Position numbers and translations under genes: made by a program. A DNA stretch of 64,000 bases from UBA7957 sp965222695 (GTDB taxonomy: Bacteria; Pseudomonadota; Gammaproteobacteria; Granulosicoccales; Granulosicoccaceae), in the NCBI GenBank assembly GCA_965222695.1, contig OZ244967.1, positions 5,084,001-5,148,000 on the forward strand, in the 5' to 3' direction. The notes beneath the pieces are model-generated. The model was given only the letters and a program-made list of their open reading frames with translations, was not told the origin of the DNA and made no database searches. Positions 34,576-43,320 of the stretch are shown here, piece by piece (position 1 is the stretch's first letter; every line of letters starts with the position of its first letter).

Positions 34576-37500
34576 TCAAACTTCTAATTCAGGTAAACTG
34601 AATTGCGGCTGTGCCAGCTTGTAATACAGCCCGGTATAAGCTTTTGACCGAAGATATTCGGGATCGGTCAGTTGCTCATGGGTGCCTTTCTCCGCTACCT
34701 TCCCGTCGGCGATATAACAAATCATATCCGAGTCAACGATAGTACTTAAACGGTGCGCGATAGTAATGGATGTGCGGCCGCGTAATATGGTTTGCATATT
34801 TTCCTGTATGCGTTTTTCCGATTCATTATCGAGGGCGCTGGTTGCTTCATCGAATATGAGAATTTTCGGCTTACGGTATAATGCCCGTGCTATACAAATG
34901 CGTTGTCTTTGCCCGCCGGAAATGCCCATGCCTTTTTCACCGATTAAGGTTTGGTAACCCACAGGGTAATTGATGATAAATTCATGAGCGCCTGCGAGTT
35001 TGGCGGCATCGGTAACTGCAGACAGATCAGGTTCGGGATCCCCCAGGGCGATATTTTCGGCAACCGTACCCGCGACAATAAAACTGTCCTGCAGGACGAC
35101 GCCGATATTGCGCCTCAGGGAGGTTAAGTCTATATCCCTGATTTCCTTTCCATCGATCAGGCACTCGCCTGAGGCGGGCAGATTGAAACCCAATATCATT
35201 TTCGCAATAGTACTCTTACCACATCCGCTGGCGCCGACAAAGGCAACTCTTTGCCCCGGTTCAATCTCAAGATCGAAGTCGCGCATCACAAAGTTTTCCT
35301 GCTCGTTGGCGACATAGCTGAAATTGACTTTACGAAATTCAATATGGCCCTGGCAATCCGACAGACTGGCGGGAATTTTATCCGGTGATGAGATGGGTTC
35401 CTGCTCCGGCGCGACGGACAGAATTTCGCCGACCCGGTCAACTGAAATCCTGACTTCCAGCAGATTATTCCAAAGTCCCACCATTTGTAAGACAGGGCCT
35501 ATGACCATCCCCGTCAGCATGTTGAATCCCATCAGTTCACCGATGGTCAGGGTGCCGGCCATCACCTGATTGGCACCCAGCCAGAGAATAACCACCTGGG
35601 AGGACAAACTCACCAGTTTGTTCAGACTGGCGGAGAGCATATTCAGTTTGGCGGAACGGAAACTGCGATTGACATTATCGACAAAGGAGTTTTCCCAGTT
35701 TGCCCTGGCCATATACTCATTGGCGGTTGCCTTGAGTGTTTCAATGCCGTTAAGGGATTCGATCAGTCTGGATTGCGCCTGTGAATTGGTTTCGAATATC
35801 TCCTGCGATATTTTCTTAATACGCGGCGTGAAGTAGAAAATAATGCCCAGATACATGGGAATAAAAATCATAAAAGCCAGTGTCAGGCTGACGCTGTAGC
35901 CGAACATCATCAGAAAATAAATCACGATCATCAGGGTGTTTAAAAGCACGGTTACCGTGGAACCTGAAATGATCATCCGGATTTTCTGATTCTCGCCGAA
36001 ACGGGCAAGAATTTCCCCCTTGTTCCGGGTCAGGAAAAAGTTCATCGGCAGGCTTAAAACATGTCGATAGAACTCAGACATAATCCGCATATCGATGCGT
36101 GCGGTGGTGTGCGCCAGCAACAGATTCTGAGCTATACCCGATAAAGTCGAAAAGACTGAAACCAGTACCATTCCCGCTAGCATCATATTCAACAGGCTGA
36201 CATCGTGATGCACCACGACAGTGTCAACGATCGTCTGAATAAATAACGGGCTTGCCAATCCAAGCAAGTTGATGGTCAGGGCCGCAATCATCGCTTCGGC
36301 GAAAAAGCGTTTAAAGGGGAGGATGTAATTCAGAAAATGGGTAATGGGTTTTTTCGGAACTTCTTTCTGTATAAAGCGTTGAGTGGGGTCGAGCGCAATC
36401 AGGACACCCTGTTCTTCATCCGTATGAGTGCCTTTGACATTGGCCGCGCTCCAGCTCATCATAAAATCGTCTTTTTTGAGTTTCTTCAAACCTTCAGCCG
36501 GGTCGGCGATATAGACGTCCTTACCGCTTATCCGGTAGAGCACCACATAGTGGTAGTCTTCCCAGCCGACAATGGCGGGTAATTTGACATCCCGTAGATC
36601 GTCAAATTGAAGGGCGAAAGCACGGGCGGAATACCCCATTCGCTCGGCGCCGTTAATGACCGCGTTGGGAGTGATATTGGCGGTGGATAGATTGGCCAGT
36701 TCCCGGATCTGGCCCAGGGTAAAGTCCTTGCCATAGTGCTTGCAGATCATGGTCAGGCAGGCCGCCGGACAATCCTCCTCGGCGTTTTGCCGCACGACAC
36801 TGAAGCGTTTGACGTCCTGCTTGACGTCCATGGTGCGAAATTCTTCTTCCGTAACCGCATCGGCCAGGCGGATTCGTTGATCCACTCCCTCCGCGCGTTG
36901 CCGCACTTCTATTTCATCGACTTCATTTTGCAATAGTTGCTTTACCCGAACCCGCAGGCTTTCATGCAATTCGGGATTGATCTGCAGAATTTTTTCGGCG
37001 GCTTCCTTGCGTATGACAAGTACGGATGCATCGTCGCTGATAGCGATCGCGCTGTGGTGCTGAGTGTCGCTGCCTTCCGGGGGGGGCAGGGCGCAGGTTT
37101 CGCCGAGTAAATCTCCACGGTAAAGCCGATCGAGGATAACGTCTTCGCCCGATAACGGACGGCGCACAAGATCAATAGCGCCTTTTTCCACACAATACAG
37201 GCGTGGGTCGTTTTGCCCCTGTTTGAAAACCGCACCTCCCCTTGGGATGTTTTTTACTCCCACGTTGGAGAGAATCATGTCGAAATCTTCGGTCGAGTAT
37301 TTTGCGCTGCCCAGAATACCTCTGAGCCTGTGGCTCAGTTCCACGACTCCAAGGCGGCTTTTAAAAACCTCACTGATACCCGGGTATTGTGCCTGCAGTT
37401 CGCGAACCTGCTGTCCGGGGAGTGACAGGGTAGTTGTATTTGTTGTACTGATGACCTGAAACGGCCAGACATCCGCTTCTATCAGGCACCTTTCGCCGAT

Positions 37501-37749
37501 GCTGGCATCCTTACCCAGTTCTCCGACACTTTTGCGTTTTCCGTGCTCTGTTTTTTTCATGCGAACATTGCCACTGTAGATAATATGCCAGTTGGCCATA
37601 TCATCATTTTGTTCGGCTATGACTGTATTTGGTGGATAGTCATTGACTTCAAACAATGTAGACAGTGCATTTTTTTCCGATTCCGATAAAGCACTGAACA
37701 TGACAAACTCGGATAAAATCTGTCTGATGATGGTTTGCTTTGCGTCCAC
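34576..37749 (-). CDS. Peptide ABC exporter with tandem cNMP-binding-like and C39 peptidase domains
   Basis: 1057 residues. Two cyclic-nucleotide-binding-like domains (about 15-130 and 145-270) come first; both lack the conserved Arg of the phosphate-binding cassette. A C39 leader-peptidase domain follows (about 315-450) with Cys327 in QNAEEDCPAACL, His in DYHYVVLY and Asp in IADPAEG, so the triad is intact. The six-helix transporter domain and an ATPase with Walker A Lys845 (GASGCGKST), signature GISGGQRQR and Walker B ILIFDEATSALD complete it. Such proteins cut a double-glycine-type leader and export the peptide. hlyD-like lies 50 bases upstream in the same operon. The outer-membrane partners are probably the divergent TolC-like genes. 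Confidence 0.95.
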   Translation of the reverse strand: MDAKQTIIRQILSEFVMFSALSESEKNALSTLFEVNDYPPNTVIAEQNDDMANWHIIYSGNVRMKKTEHGKRKSVGELGKDASIGERCLIEADVWPFQVISTTNTTTLSLPGQQVRELQAQYPGISEVFKSRLGVVELSHRLRGILGSAKYSTEDFDMILSNVGVKNIPRGGAVFKQGQNDPRLYCVEKGAIDLVRRPLSGEDVILDRLYRGDLLGETCALPPPEGSDTQHHSAIAISDDASVLVIRKEAAEKILQINPELHESLRVRVKQLLQNEVDEIEVRQRAEGVDQRIRLADAVTEEEFRTMDVKQDVKRFSVVRQNAEEDCPAACLTMICKHYGKDFTLGQIRELANLSTANITPNAVINGAERMGYSARAFALQFDDLRDVKLPAIVGWEDYHYVVLYRISGKDVYIADPAEGLKKLKKDDFMMSWSAANVKGTHTDEEQGVLIALDPTQRFIQKEVPKKPITHFLNYILPFKRFFAEAMIAALTINLLGLASPLFIQTIVDTVVVHHDVSLLNMMLAGMVLVSVFSTLSGIAQNLLLAHTTARIDMRIMSEFYRHVLSLPMNFFLTRNKGEILARFGENQKIRMIISGSTVTVLLNTLMIVIYFLMMFGYSVSLTLAFMIFIPMYLGIIFYFTPRIKKISQEIFETNSQAQSRLIESLNGIETLKATANEYMARANWENSFVDNVNRSFRSAKLNMLSASLNKLVSLSSQVVILWLGANQVMAGTLTIGELMGFNMLTGMVIGPVLQMVGLWNNLLEVRISVDRVGEILSVAPEQEPISSPDKIPASLSDCQGHIEFRKVNFSYVANEQENFVMRDFDLEIEPGQRVAFVGASGCGKSTIAKMILGFNLPASGECLIDGKEIRDIDLTSLRRNIGVVLQDSFIVAGTVAENIALGDPEPDLSAVTDAAKLAGAHEFIINYPVGYQTLIGEKGMGISGGQRQRICIARALYRKPKILIFDEATSALDNESEKRIQENMQTILRGRTSITIAHRLSTIVDSDMICYIADGKVAEKGTHEQLTDPEYLRSKAYTGLYYKLAQPQFSLPELEV

Positions 37750-37799
37750 GCTATTCTCTCTGATTGGGTTGGTATTATTTTCAGATTAACGCTTAATGT

Positions 37800-39191
37800 C
37801 TATTCTGATTCAGCATTGAAAAATTTTGAGATCGGCGAGAAGAGTATTTCGATAAAACGCTTTTCGCCGGTCTTGAATTCAGCCAAGCCTTCCAGTCCGA
37901 TTTCCAAAGGCTTGATGACACCCCCGGCGCGGCTGATGGAGTCTTTCTCAAGCGCAATCTTGACCAGATACTTGGATTCTCTTCCCGGCTCACCGCTGGG
38001 TGTTGTTGCAATAAACGAAGTGAGGCCCCGGGCGATACCGTATTCCTGGTAGGGGTAGGCAAAATACTTTACCTTTACCTCCTGACCGCGTTTCAACTGC
38101 CCTATATCCTTGTTATCGACATAGGCATGGCCTTCAAGTACAGCCGTGTCCCTGACCATGGTGACCAAGGATGAGCCGGCGCGGATCATCTGTCCGCGTG
38201 CTACATGGACATCGGTGATTACTCCGTCGAAAAAGCTGCTGTACGCAGCCTTGTTGTCGACATAGGTGGCGCCTTCCTGAAAACTGGCTTCATTAAGCCG
38301 TGTATTTAAACCGGCAATCTGCTCTTCCAGTCTCCCGATTTCTCGCTCGCGTTGTACATTGACCTGGTCAATCTCTTTCTTTAGCTTATCTTCTTGCAGC
38401 TGATCCTGGAATTTAGCTAACTCGGACCTGGAGGTCTGCATCGATATGTTGATTTCCGAAACGCGGGAGTCGGCATCGAACACCGACTTTTTCGCCGCGT
38501 TGAGCTTCTCCAGTGCCTGGTCGCGTTGAGTAATGGTGACGTCTCTGCTGGCGAACAGTTCTTCGATTCGTTTGTATTGTTTCTGCGAGATAGACAAGGA
38601 TTGACGGGCTGTATTCAAGGCGTTTTTGGCCGTTTTCAGTTGTTGTCCGAGAATTTTTATCTGGTTCTGTAATTCCTCGGTACGACCGCCACGATTGTTG
38701 ATCAGGTCCTCCAGATCGAAATTCAGCTGAGTCAGCCGGTGATCAAATTCACTCAGCAGCTTATCCCGCTCTTTTTCAAGCTCAACTTTCTGCCCTTCAA
38801 GCGCTTCGCGTTGCGCGTTGTCAAACGGGCGCAGTTGTTCCTGAATCACCGCCAGCGCATCTCCCGAGCGCACGACGCTGTTTTCCTGAACACTCAGTTC
38901 CGACACCAGCCCATCACCGGTCACCTGCACGGTGAAACTGTCTTTCTGCAGGATCATCGGTGCGGTGACAAGAATGGAAGAAATGGCCCAGAATGAGTAG
39001 ATCAGAGCGGAAAAAATAATCAGAAACAGCAGATAAATGACACCCCTGAGCATGATAGGGGGCAGGCTGTAGAGCAGTCGTGCGGACTTTATGGGGTGAC
39101 GGGTCGAAGAGCTCATCAACGGACGGATCTGTACTGCCTGACCTGTGCTGCTGCCCGTGCTACTGGTGTTGTTGTCGCGTATTTTAGCCAT
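37800..39191 (-). CDS. HlyD-family membrane-fusion adaptor
   Basis: 463 residues. There is a cytoplasmic N-terminus of about 45 residues, one transmembrane helix (VIYLLFLIIFSALIYSFWAI), a first half-lipoyl segment (VQVTGDGLVSELSVQENSVVRSGDALAVI) and a long coiled coil of about 200 residues. The second half-lipoyl segment is FFDGVITDVHVARGQMIRAGSSLVTM, and a beta-barrel end follows. This is the adaptor layout of type I secretion. It is the first gene of the operon with the C39 exporter and would link it to a TolC-type channel. Confidence 0.95.
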   Translation of the reverse strand: MAKIRDNNTSSTGSSTGQAVQIRPLMSSSTRHPIKSARLLYSLPPIMLRGVIYLLFLIIFSALIYSFWAISSILVTAPMILQKDSFTVQVTGDGLVSELSVQENSVVRSGDALAVIQEQLRPFDNAQREALEGQKVELEKERDKLLSEFDHRLTQLNFDLEDLINNRGGRTEELQNQIKILGQQLKTAKNALNTARQSLSISQKQYKRIEELFASRDVTITQRDQALEKLNAAKKSVFDADSRVSEINISMQTSRSELAKFQDQLQEDKLKKEIDQVNVQREREIGRLEEQIAGLNTRLNEASFQEGATYVDNKAAYSSFFDGVITDVHVARGQMIRAGSSLVTMVRDTAVLEGHAYVDNKDIGQLKRGQEVKVKYFAYPYQEYGIARGLTSFIATTPSGEPGRESKYLVKIALEKDSISRAGGVIKPLEIGLEGLAEFKTGEKRFIEILFSPISKFFNAESE

Positions 39192-39251
39192 CGGGATAAG
39201 AATCCGGTTAATTCGTGGTATCTGTAAAATACAGGCGCCTTATGCCTGTTT

Positions 39252-39530
39252 ATGGTTACACAATTGTGCGGAAAAAAACATAATCGACTCAAAACCGTGG
39301 CAGAACTAGACGAAAGTATTATTGGTTCGGCAATGCCAACAAAGAATAATAAATCCAATTCGTTTACTGTATTCGATCATATGCAAAAGCGCTTGGAAAT
39401 AAACAGTAGGGATACCGCTGATTCAAGCTCCTGCAAATCAATTCTAACCATGGTGCCTATAACGATGAATAAAAGATTTGCGCTCCTTGCACAGAATGAT
39501 TCCGGAATCCTGATAAAGGATTTATCGTGA
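39252..39530 (+). CDS. Possible small ORF before the TolC genes, candidate peptide substrate or leader
   Basis: 92 codons from ATG 39252 in the 335-base gap between the divergent exporter and channel operons. The stop TGA overlaps the GTG start of the first TolC gene by four bases, the same kind of coupling as between the TolC genes. No family is recognised. Residues 16-27, VAELDESIIGSA, loosely recall a double-glycine leader (EL, then I, then G-S), but the E-L pair is one residue too far from the Gly. The remainder is polar (Asn, Ser, Lys). The upstream ribosome-binding site is weak and the gap is AT-rich. It could equally be a chance ORF over a promoter. Confidence 0.35.
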   Translation: MVTQLCGKKHNRLKTVAELDESIIGSAMPTKNNKSNSFTVFDHMQKRLEINSRDTADSSSCKSILTMVPITMNKRFALLAQNDSGILIKDLS

Positions 39531-41383
39531 GCTTATCTTACAGGCGGTTCTTTTTATTTTCCGTTCTTCTCCTGCAACCCTTTGCCCATGCCTCCGAGTT
39601 AGCGCGCAACTTTCAGGATCGTTTGGCCGAGCAGATTCAAAATGCGGCCGAATCGCAACAGCCCGGGGTAGCTGCGATTCTCTTCGGCCGCCAGCTTTCC
39701 GAGTTATCCCGCCAGCAGGCACTGCAACTGGCGCTGCGGCAATCACCGCAGATTCTTGCTAACGGTCAAAGCCGGATCATCGCGGAGTCGCAGCTTATTC
39801 AGCAGTCTGCCGGCTTCGACTGGGTGCTGGGATTAAGCACAAGTCTGACGCAGACTGATTTCAACGAACGCAGCGAACAAATCACCCGCGAACGTGTCAC
39901 CGCCCTGACTATCGACGGTAACTCCATAGACAATGCGGTCGAAGATCCCGCTGACGATAACGAAACCGGTGAAGACGGCGTCCCTGTTGCCATCGCTGAC
40001 AGTGTCGGTAACCTCCTTTGCATCACGGTCGCCGGTGAAATCGTCAACGAAGAACAGTGTGCTTTGCAGACTGAAGTGACCACTCAGGAGGAATTTGCAA
40101 GCGGGGATGCGGATTCCACCAATGCCTGGACCCTGGCAGCTGATACCGGCAAGCAATTCGATATAGGTTCGCGGATCCAGTTCGGGCTCGGTATTTCGCG
40201 CCGAACGAAAAACTTTTATCCGCTGGATGATCTGGGATTGATTCGCGCCGTCAGCAATTCCGACCCTATCGGGAACGGCAGCCGCTATCCGTGGACATCC
40301 AGGATTTTTGTCGAGTACCTGACGCCGCTCCCTTTCGGCAAAAACTATGGGCTCTACGGTTCGGCCGCTTCATTGGGACGAGAATTGGCCCGCATCAACA
40401 ATCAGCGCTCACGCTTTAGTGAACGCTCGATTGAAGAGTCCCTATTGCTACAGGTCGACGATGCCTATTGGAACCATGTGCGATCCTCCTTGCGCCTGCA
40501 GTCCAGCATTAATACCAAAAATAACCTGCTTGAACGTCTCGAATCGGCGGATCGACAGTTCCGGGCACGTAGTCTGACCAACTACGAGCTGTCCCAGGTT
40601 CAGTCCGCGGTTGCCAGGTCCCGGGCAAATGAACAAGCTGCCTGGGTTGCATTTATAGATAGTGCGGAGCGATTGGGCGGTTTGCTGGATATGGACAGTG
40701 ACACGCTGATAGTACCGGCCGGCTTCCACGAAACCCTGGCCGAAACTGCAATACTGGGCGGCGATGAAACCCTGAAAACGGTTTTGTCGGATAATCCGGG
40801 AATTAATGCAAGCAGGGTGACGGTGCAAAGCAATGAGACACTGGTGAAAAACGCCGAACAGAATTTCAAGCCAGATATCAGCCTGGTGTTAAGCCTCGAA
40901 TTATCGCAATCCGACCGGGTGCTCGGTTATGAAGATCTGGGTGACTCTCTCAGCAATGTGTTTGATCCGGATAATACGATATGGTTTTTGGGCTTGCAGT
41001 ATAAGCTACCGTTCGGTAAAAACGCGGAAAGGGCGCGCAGGCATCAAACCGAAATCAGTCTGACTCAGGCCCGCAACAATGTCATATTGGACGAAATCGA
41101 TTTGAGTTCACAGGCCAACTCATTGCTGGCAAGAAACAATGCATCCCTGAGATTAAGCAACGAAGCCGAACAGCGTCTGCGGCTGGCGGAAGCCGCATTC
41201 GAACGGGCACAGGTGGCAAGAAACCGGGGTTCGATATCGGAGTTTGAGTTTTTGTTCATTGTCAACGATCTTGATGCAGCCAGAGTAGCCTGGATCGATC
41301 GGCTTGTTGAACAACAACGGATCGAATCCTCATTGCTTGCCTTGCAGGGAAAATTGGCCGATGAGATGAGGGCCGGGCAATGA
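39527..41383 (+). CDS. TolC-family outer-membrane channel protein, paralogue 1
   Basis: 618 residues with a signal peptide (MSLSYRRFFLFSVLLLQPFAHA). It has the double repeat of long helices typical of outer-membrane efflux proteins: RQQALQLALRQSPQIL at the start and YELSQVQSAVARSRANEQAAW in the hinge. A C-terminal block is shared with the next two genes (YEDLGDSLSNVFDPDNT, then YKLPFGKNAERA). Family members are usually about 430-500 residues; the excess is in loops of the first half. It starts with GTG 39527 behind AAAGGA. Its stop overlaps the next start (ATGA). It probably forms the exit duct for the divergent C39 exporter. Confidence 0.92.
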   Translation: MSLSYRRFFLFSVLLLQPFAHASELARNFQDRLAEQIQNAAESQQPGVAAILFGRQLSELSRQQALQLALRQSPQILANGQSRIIAESQLIQQSAGFDWVLGLSTSLTQTDFNERSEQITRERVTALTIDGNSIDNAVEDPADDNETGEDGVPVAIADSVGNLLCITVAGEIVNEEQCALQTEVTTQEEFASGDADSTNAWTLAADTGKQFDIGSRIQFGLGISRRTKNFYPLDDLGLIRAVSNSDPIGNGSRYPWTSRIFVEYLTPLPFGKNYGLYGSAASLGRELARINNQRSRFSERSIEESLLLQVDDAYWNHVRSSLRLQSSINTKNNLLERLESADRQFRARSLTNYELSQVQSAVARSRANEQAAWVAFIDSAERLGGLLDMDSDTLIVPAGFHETLAETAILGGDETLKTVLSDNPGINASRVTVQSNETLVKNAEQNFKPDISLVLSLELSQSDRVLGYEDLGDSLSNVFDPDNTIWFLGLQYKLPFGKNAERARRHQTEISLTQARNNVILDEIDLSSQANSLLARNNASLRLSNEAEQRLRLAEAAFERAQVARNRGSISEFEFLFIVNDLDAARVAWIDRLVEQQRIESSLLALQGKLADEMRAGQ

Positions 41384-43320
41384 ATAGACTCCGTTTTGTC
41401 AAGGCAACAGCCATGTATCTTGGATTAAAGGCATGTAAAGCAATTCTGGCCGCAGGCTTTACCGCGGTTTGCTTCTCCGCGGTGTTACAGGCACAGGAAC
41501 AACAGTTACGCATTTCTCCTGAAGAATTGAGCCGCGTCAGTGAATCGGAAGAGCAGTTAAAGCGGATTATCCAGGAGGAGTTGGACGGCGGCAATGCTCT
41601 GTTGCTCGGCCGTAGCCCGTTCAGTTTATCCGGGCGCCAGGCGGCTATAATGGTTCTGGATAAAAACCTGTCATTGAAACGCGGCAGGCTGGAAGATCGA
41701 ATAGCCGCGGCCGCACTGGAAGAAGCCAGGGCGGTATTTGATCCTGTTCTGCTGCTTTCGCTGGCTTATGATCGTACTAAAACCAATACGCGGACGGAGC
41801 GGGCCGATCGGTATCAATCCTCAACAACCGTCAATCAGGATGGCGATAATGTTCTCGAAGTTGACGCAGCCTTCGACCCTCGTGCTCCGGTGGTGGTTTT
41901 TACCGAACCCCGCAATGAAGGATTTGCCGAAGACACACTGGTGCTTGCCAGCCAGGAACCGATCACGGGGGCTGACGAGAGTTGGACACTGGGTGCGGCA
42001 CTGGAGCAAGTGCTTCCCTGGGGCGGCAATGTCAATCTGAGTTATCAAGCGATCAACAAAGATACCTTTTTTGTCAATAATCCGCAGATATTTTCCGGAA
42101 ACCCCGATCCTCCGCTGAATCTGATCGGATTCGGTTCATATGACAGGCCCTGGGTATCCGAGCTGATCGCCTCTTTGCAAATGCCCTTGCCAGGCACAAA
42201 GGATTTTGGCCGTTACTCCTCTCAGCGCCTGAATAGAAGCCGTGCAACCCTGGCACGCGAATCCGCAGAGTTTGATTTGAAGTCTCTGATCAATCAAAGC
42301 CTGCTGCAGGCAGATGACGCCTATTGGCTTATGGTTGAATCGGCCCTTGGCGTGCAGGTGGTCAGAGAAAGCCTTAATGCCGCGCGGGCACTGGTGGATT
42401 CAACACAGCGCTTATATCGTGGAAGATCGGCCAATAACTATGATCTTGCCCAGGCTGAGCTCTCTTTAACCAATACACGGGCCAGGGAGGAGCAAATCTG
42501 GTCCAATTATGTTCAAGCATCCGACAGGCTTGCCTTATTGTTGAATTTGCCGGCTGACAGTCTGATTATTCCCGACGGATTCTCGGATGTGGTCGCCTTG
42601 GATGAAACACCCGGAAAAGCGGCTGAAAATGCCATAAGGCAACACCCCGATTACCTTGCGGAAAAAGCGCTCAATGAGCGAGCCGCCCTCGACAGCGAGG
42701 CAGGAAAACAGTCCGTTAAGCCGGATTTGCAATTGGAACTTGAATTGCAGTTAAGGCAAAGCAATCAAGTCTACGGCTACGAAAGTTTTGGGGATTCACT
42801 GAGTTCCGTATTCGAACCGGATATCTTCACGCAAAGAATCGGACTGAATTATCAACTGCCCTTCGGTAATAGAGGGCTGAAGGCGGCCAGCCGAAGCGCG
42901 GACGCTGCCCATCGGCAATCCGGTTTCAATCTGGCGGCCAGTCACAACGCATTGCAAAGCGAGCTGAATCGTGCTCAAGCAAGGCTCGAAGGCGCTCAGA
43001 TCAATGTGGCGTATTTTGCCGAAGCTGAAAGACTTGCGGCGCTCAGCTACGAAAAAGCCCTGGACAGACAAAGAGCAAGGCAGGTGCGCGAGTACGAGCT
43101 GGCCGGGCAACACGAGCAGTTATTAAATGCAAGGCTGGCGTATATATCCGCGCTGATCGCGGTGAAACGGGCAGAAACCGCCCTTTTGGAAGCTCAAGGG
43201 GTTTTGCACGAAGAACATGCTGATCGACTGACCAGATCGCCGATTGAAAAGTGGCGTCTGAGCCTGCTGCAAAACAGTGGGGCTTTACGGATTTTCTTAC
43301 CGGGAGGTAAAGTACAATGA
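41380..43320 (+). CDS. TolC-family outer-membrane channel protein, paralogue 2
   Basis: 646 residues; signal peptide around AILAAGFTAVCFSAVLQAQ. The early motif RQAAIMVLDKNLSLKRGR and ARAVFDPVLLLSLAYDRT is shared with paralogue 3. The hinge is YDLAQAELSLTNTRAREEQIW, and the common late block is YESFGDSLSSVFEPDIFTQ with YQLPFGNRGLKA. It is more like paralogue 3 than paralogue 1. It overlaps both neighbours by four bases, which implies production in fixed proportion with them. Confidence 0.92.
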   Translation: MNRLRFVKATAMYLGLKACKAILAAGFTAVCFSAVLQAQEQQLRISPEELSRVSESEEQLKRIIQEELDGGNALLLGRSPFSLSGRQAAIMVLDKNLSLKRGRLEDRIAAAALEEARAVFDPVLLLSLAYDRTKTNTRTERADRYQSSTTVNQDGDNVLEVDAAFDPRAPVVVFTEPRNEGFAEDTLVLASQEPITGADESWTLGAALEQVLPWGGNVNLSYQAINKDTFFVNNPQIFSGNPDPPLNLIGFGSYDRPWVSELIASLQMPLPGTKDFGRYSSQRLNRSRATLARESAEFDLKSLINQSLLQADDAYWLMVESALGVQVVRESLNAARALVDSTQRLYRGRSANNYDLAQAELSLTNTRAREEQIWSNYVQASDRLALLLNLPADSLIIPDGFSDVVALDETPGKAAENAIRQHPDYLAEKALNERAALDSEAGKQSVKPDLQLELELQLRQSNQVYGYESFGDSLSSVFEPDIFTQRIGLNYQLPFGNRGLKAASRSADAAHRQSGFNLAASHNALQSELNRAQARLEGAQINVAYFAEAERLAALSYEKALDRQRARQVREYELAGQHEQLLNARLAYISALIAVKRAETALLEAQGVLHEEHADRLTRSPIEKWRLSLLQNSGALRIFLPGGKVQ

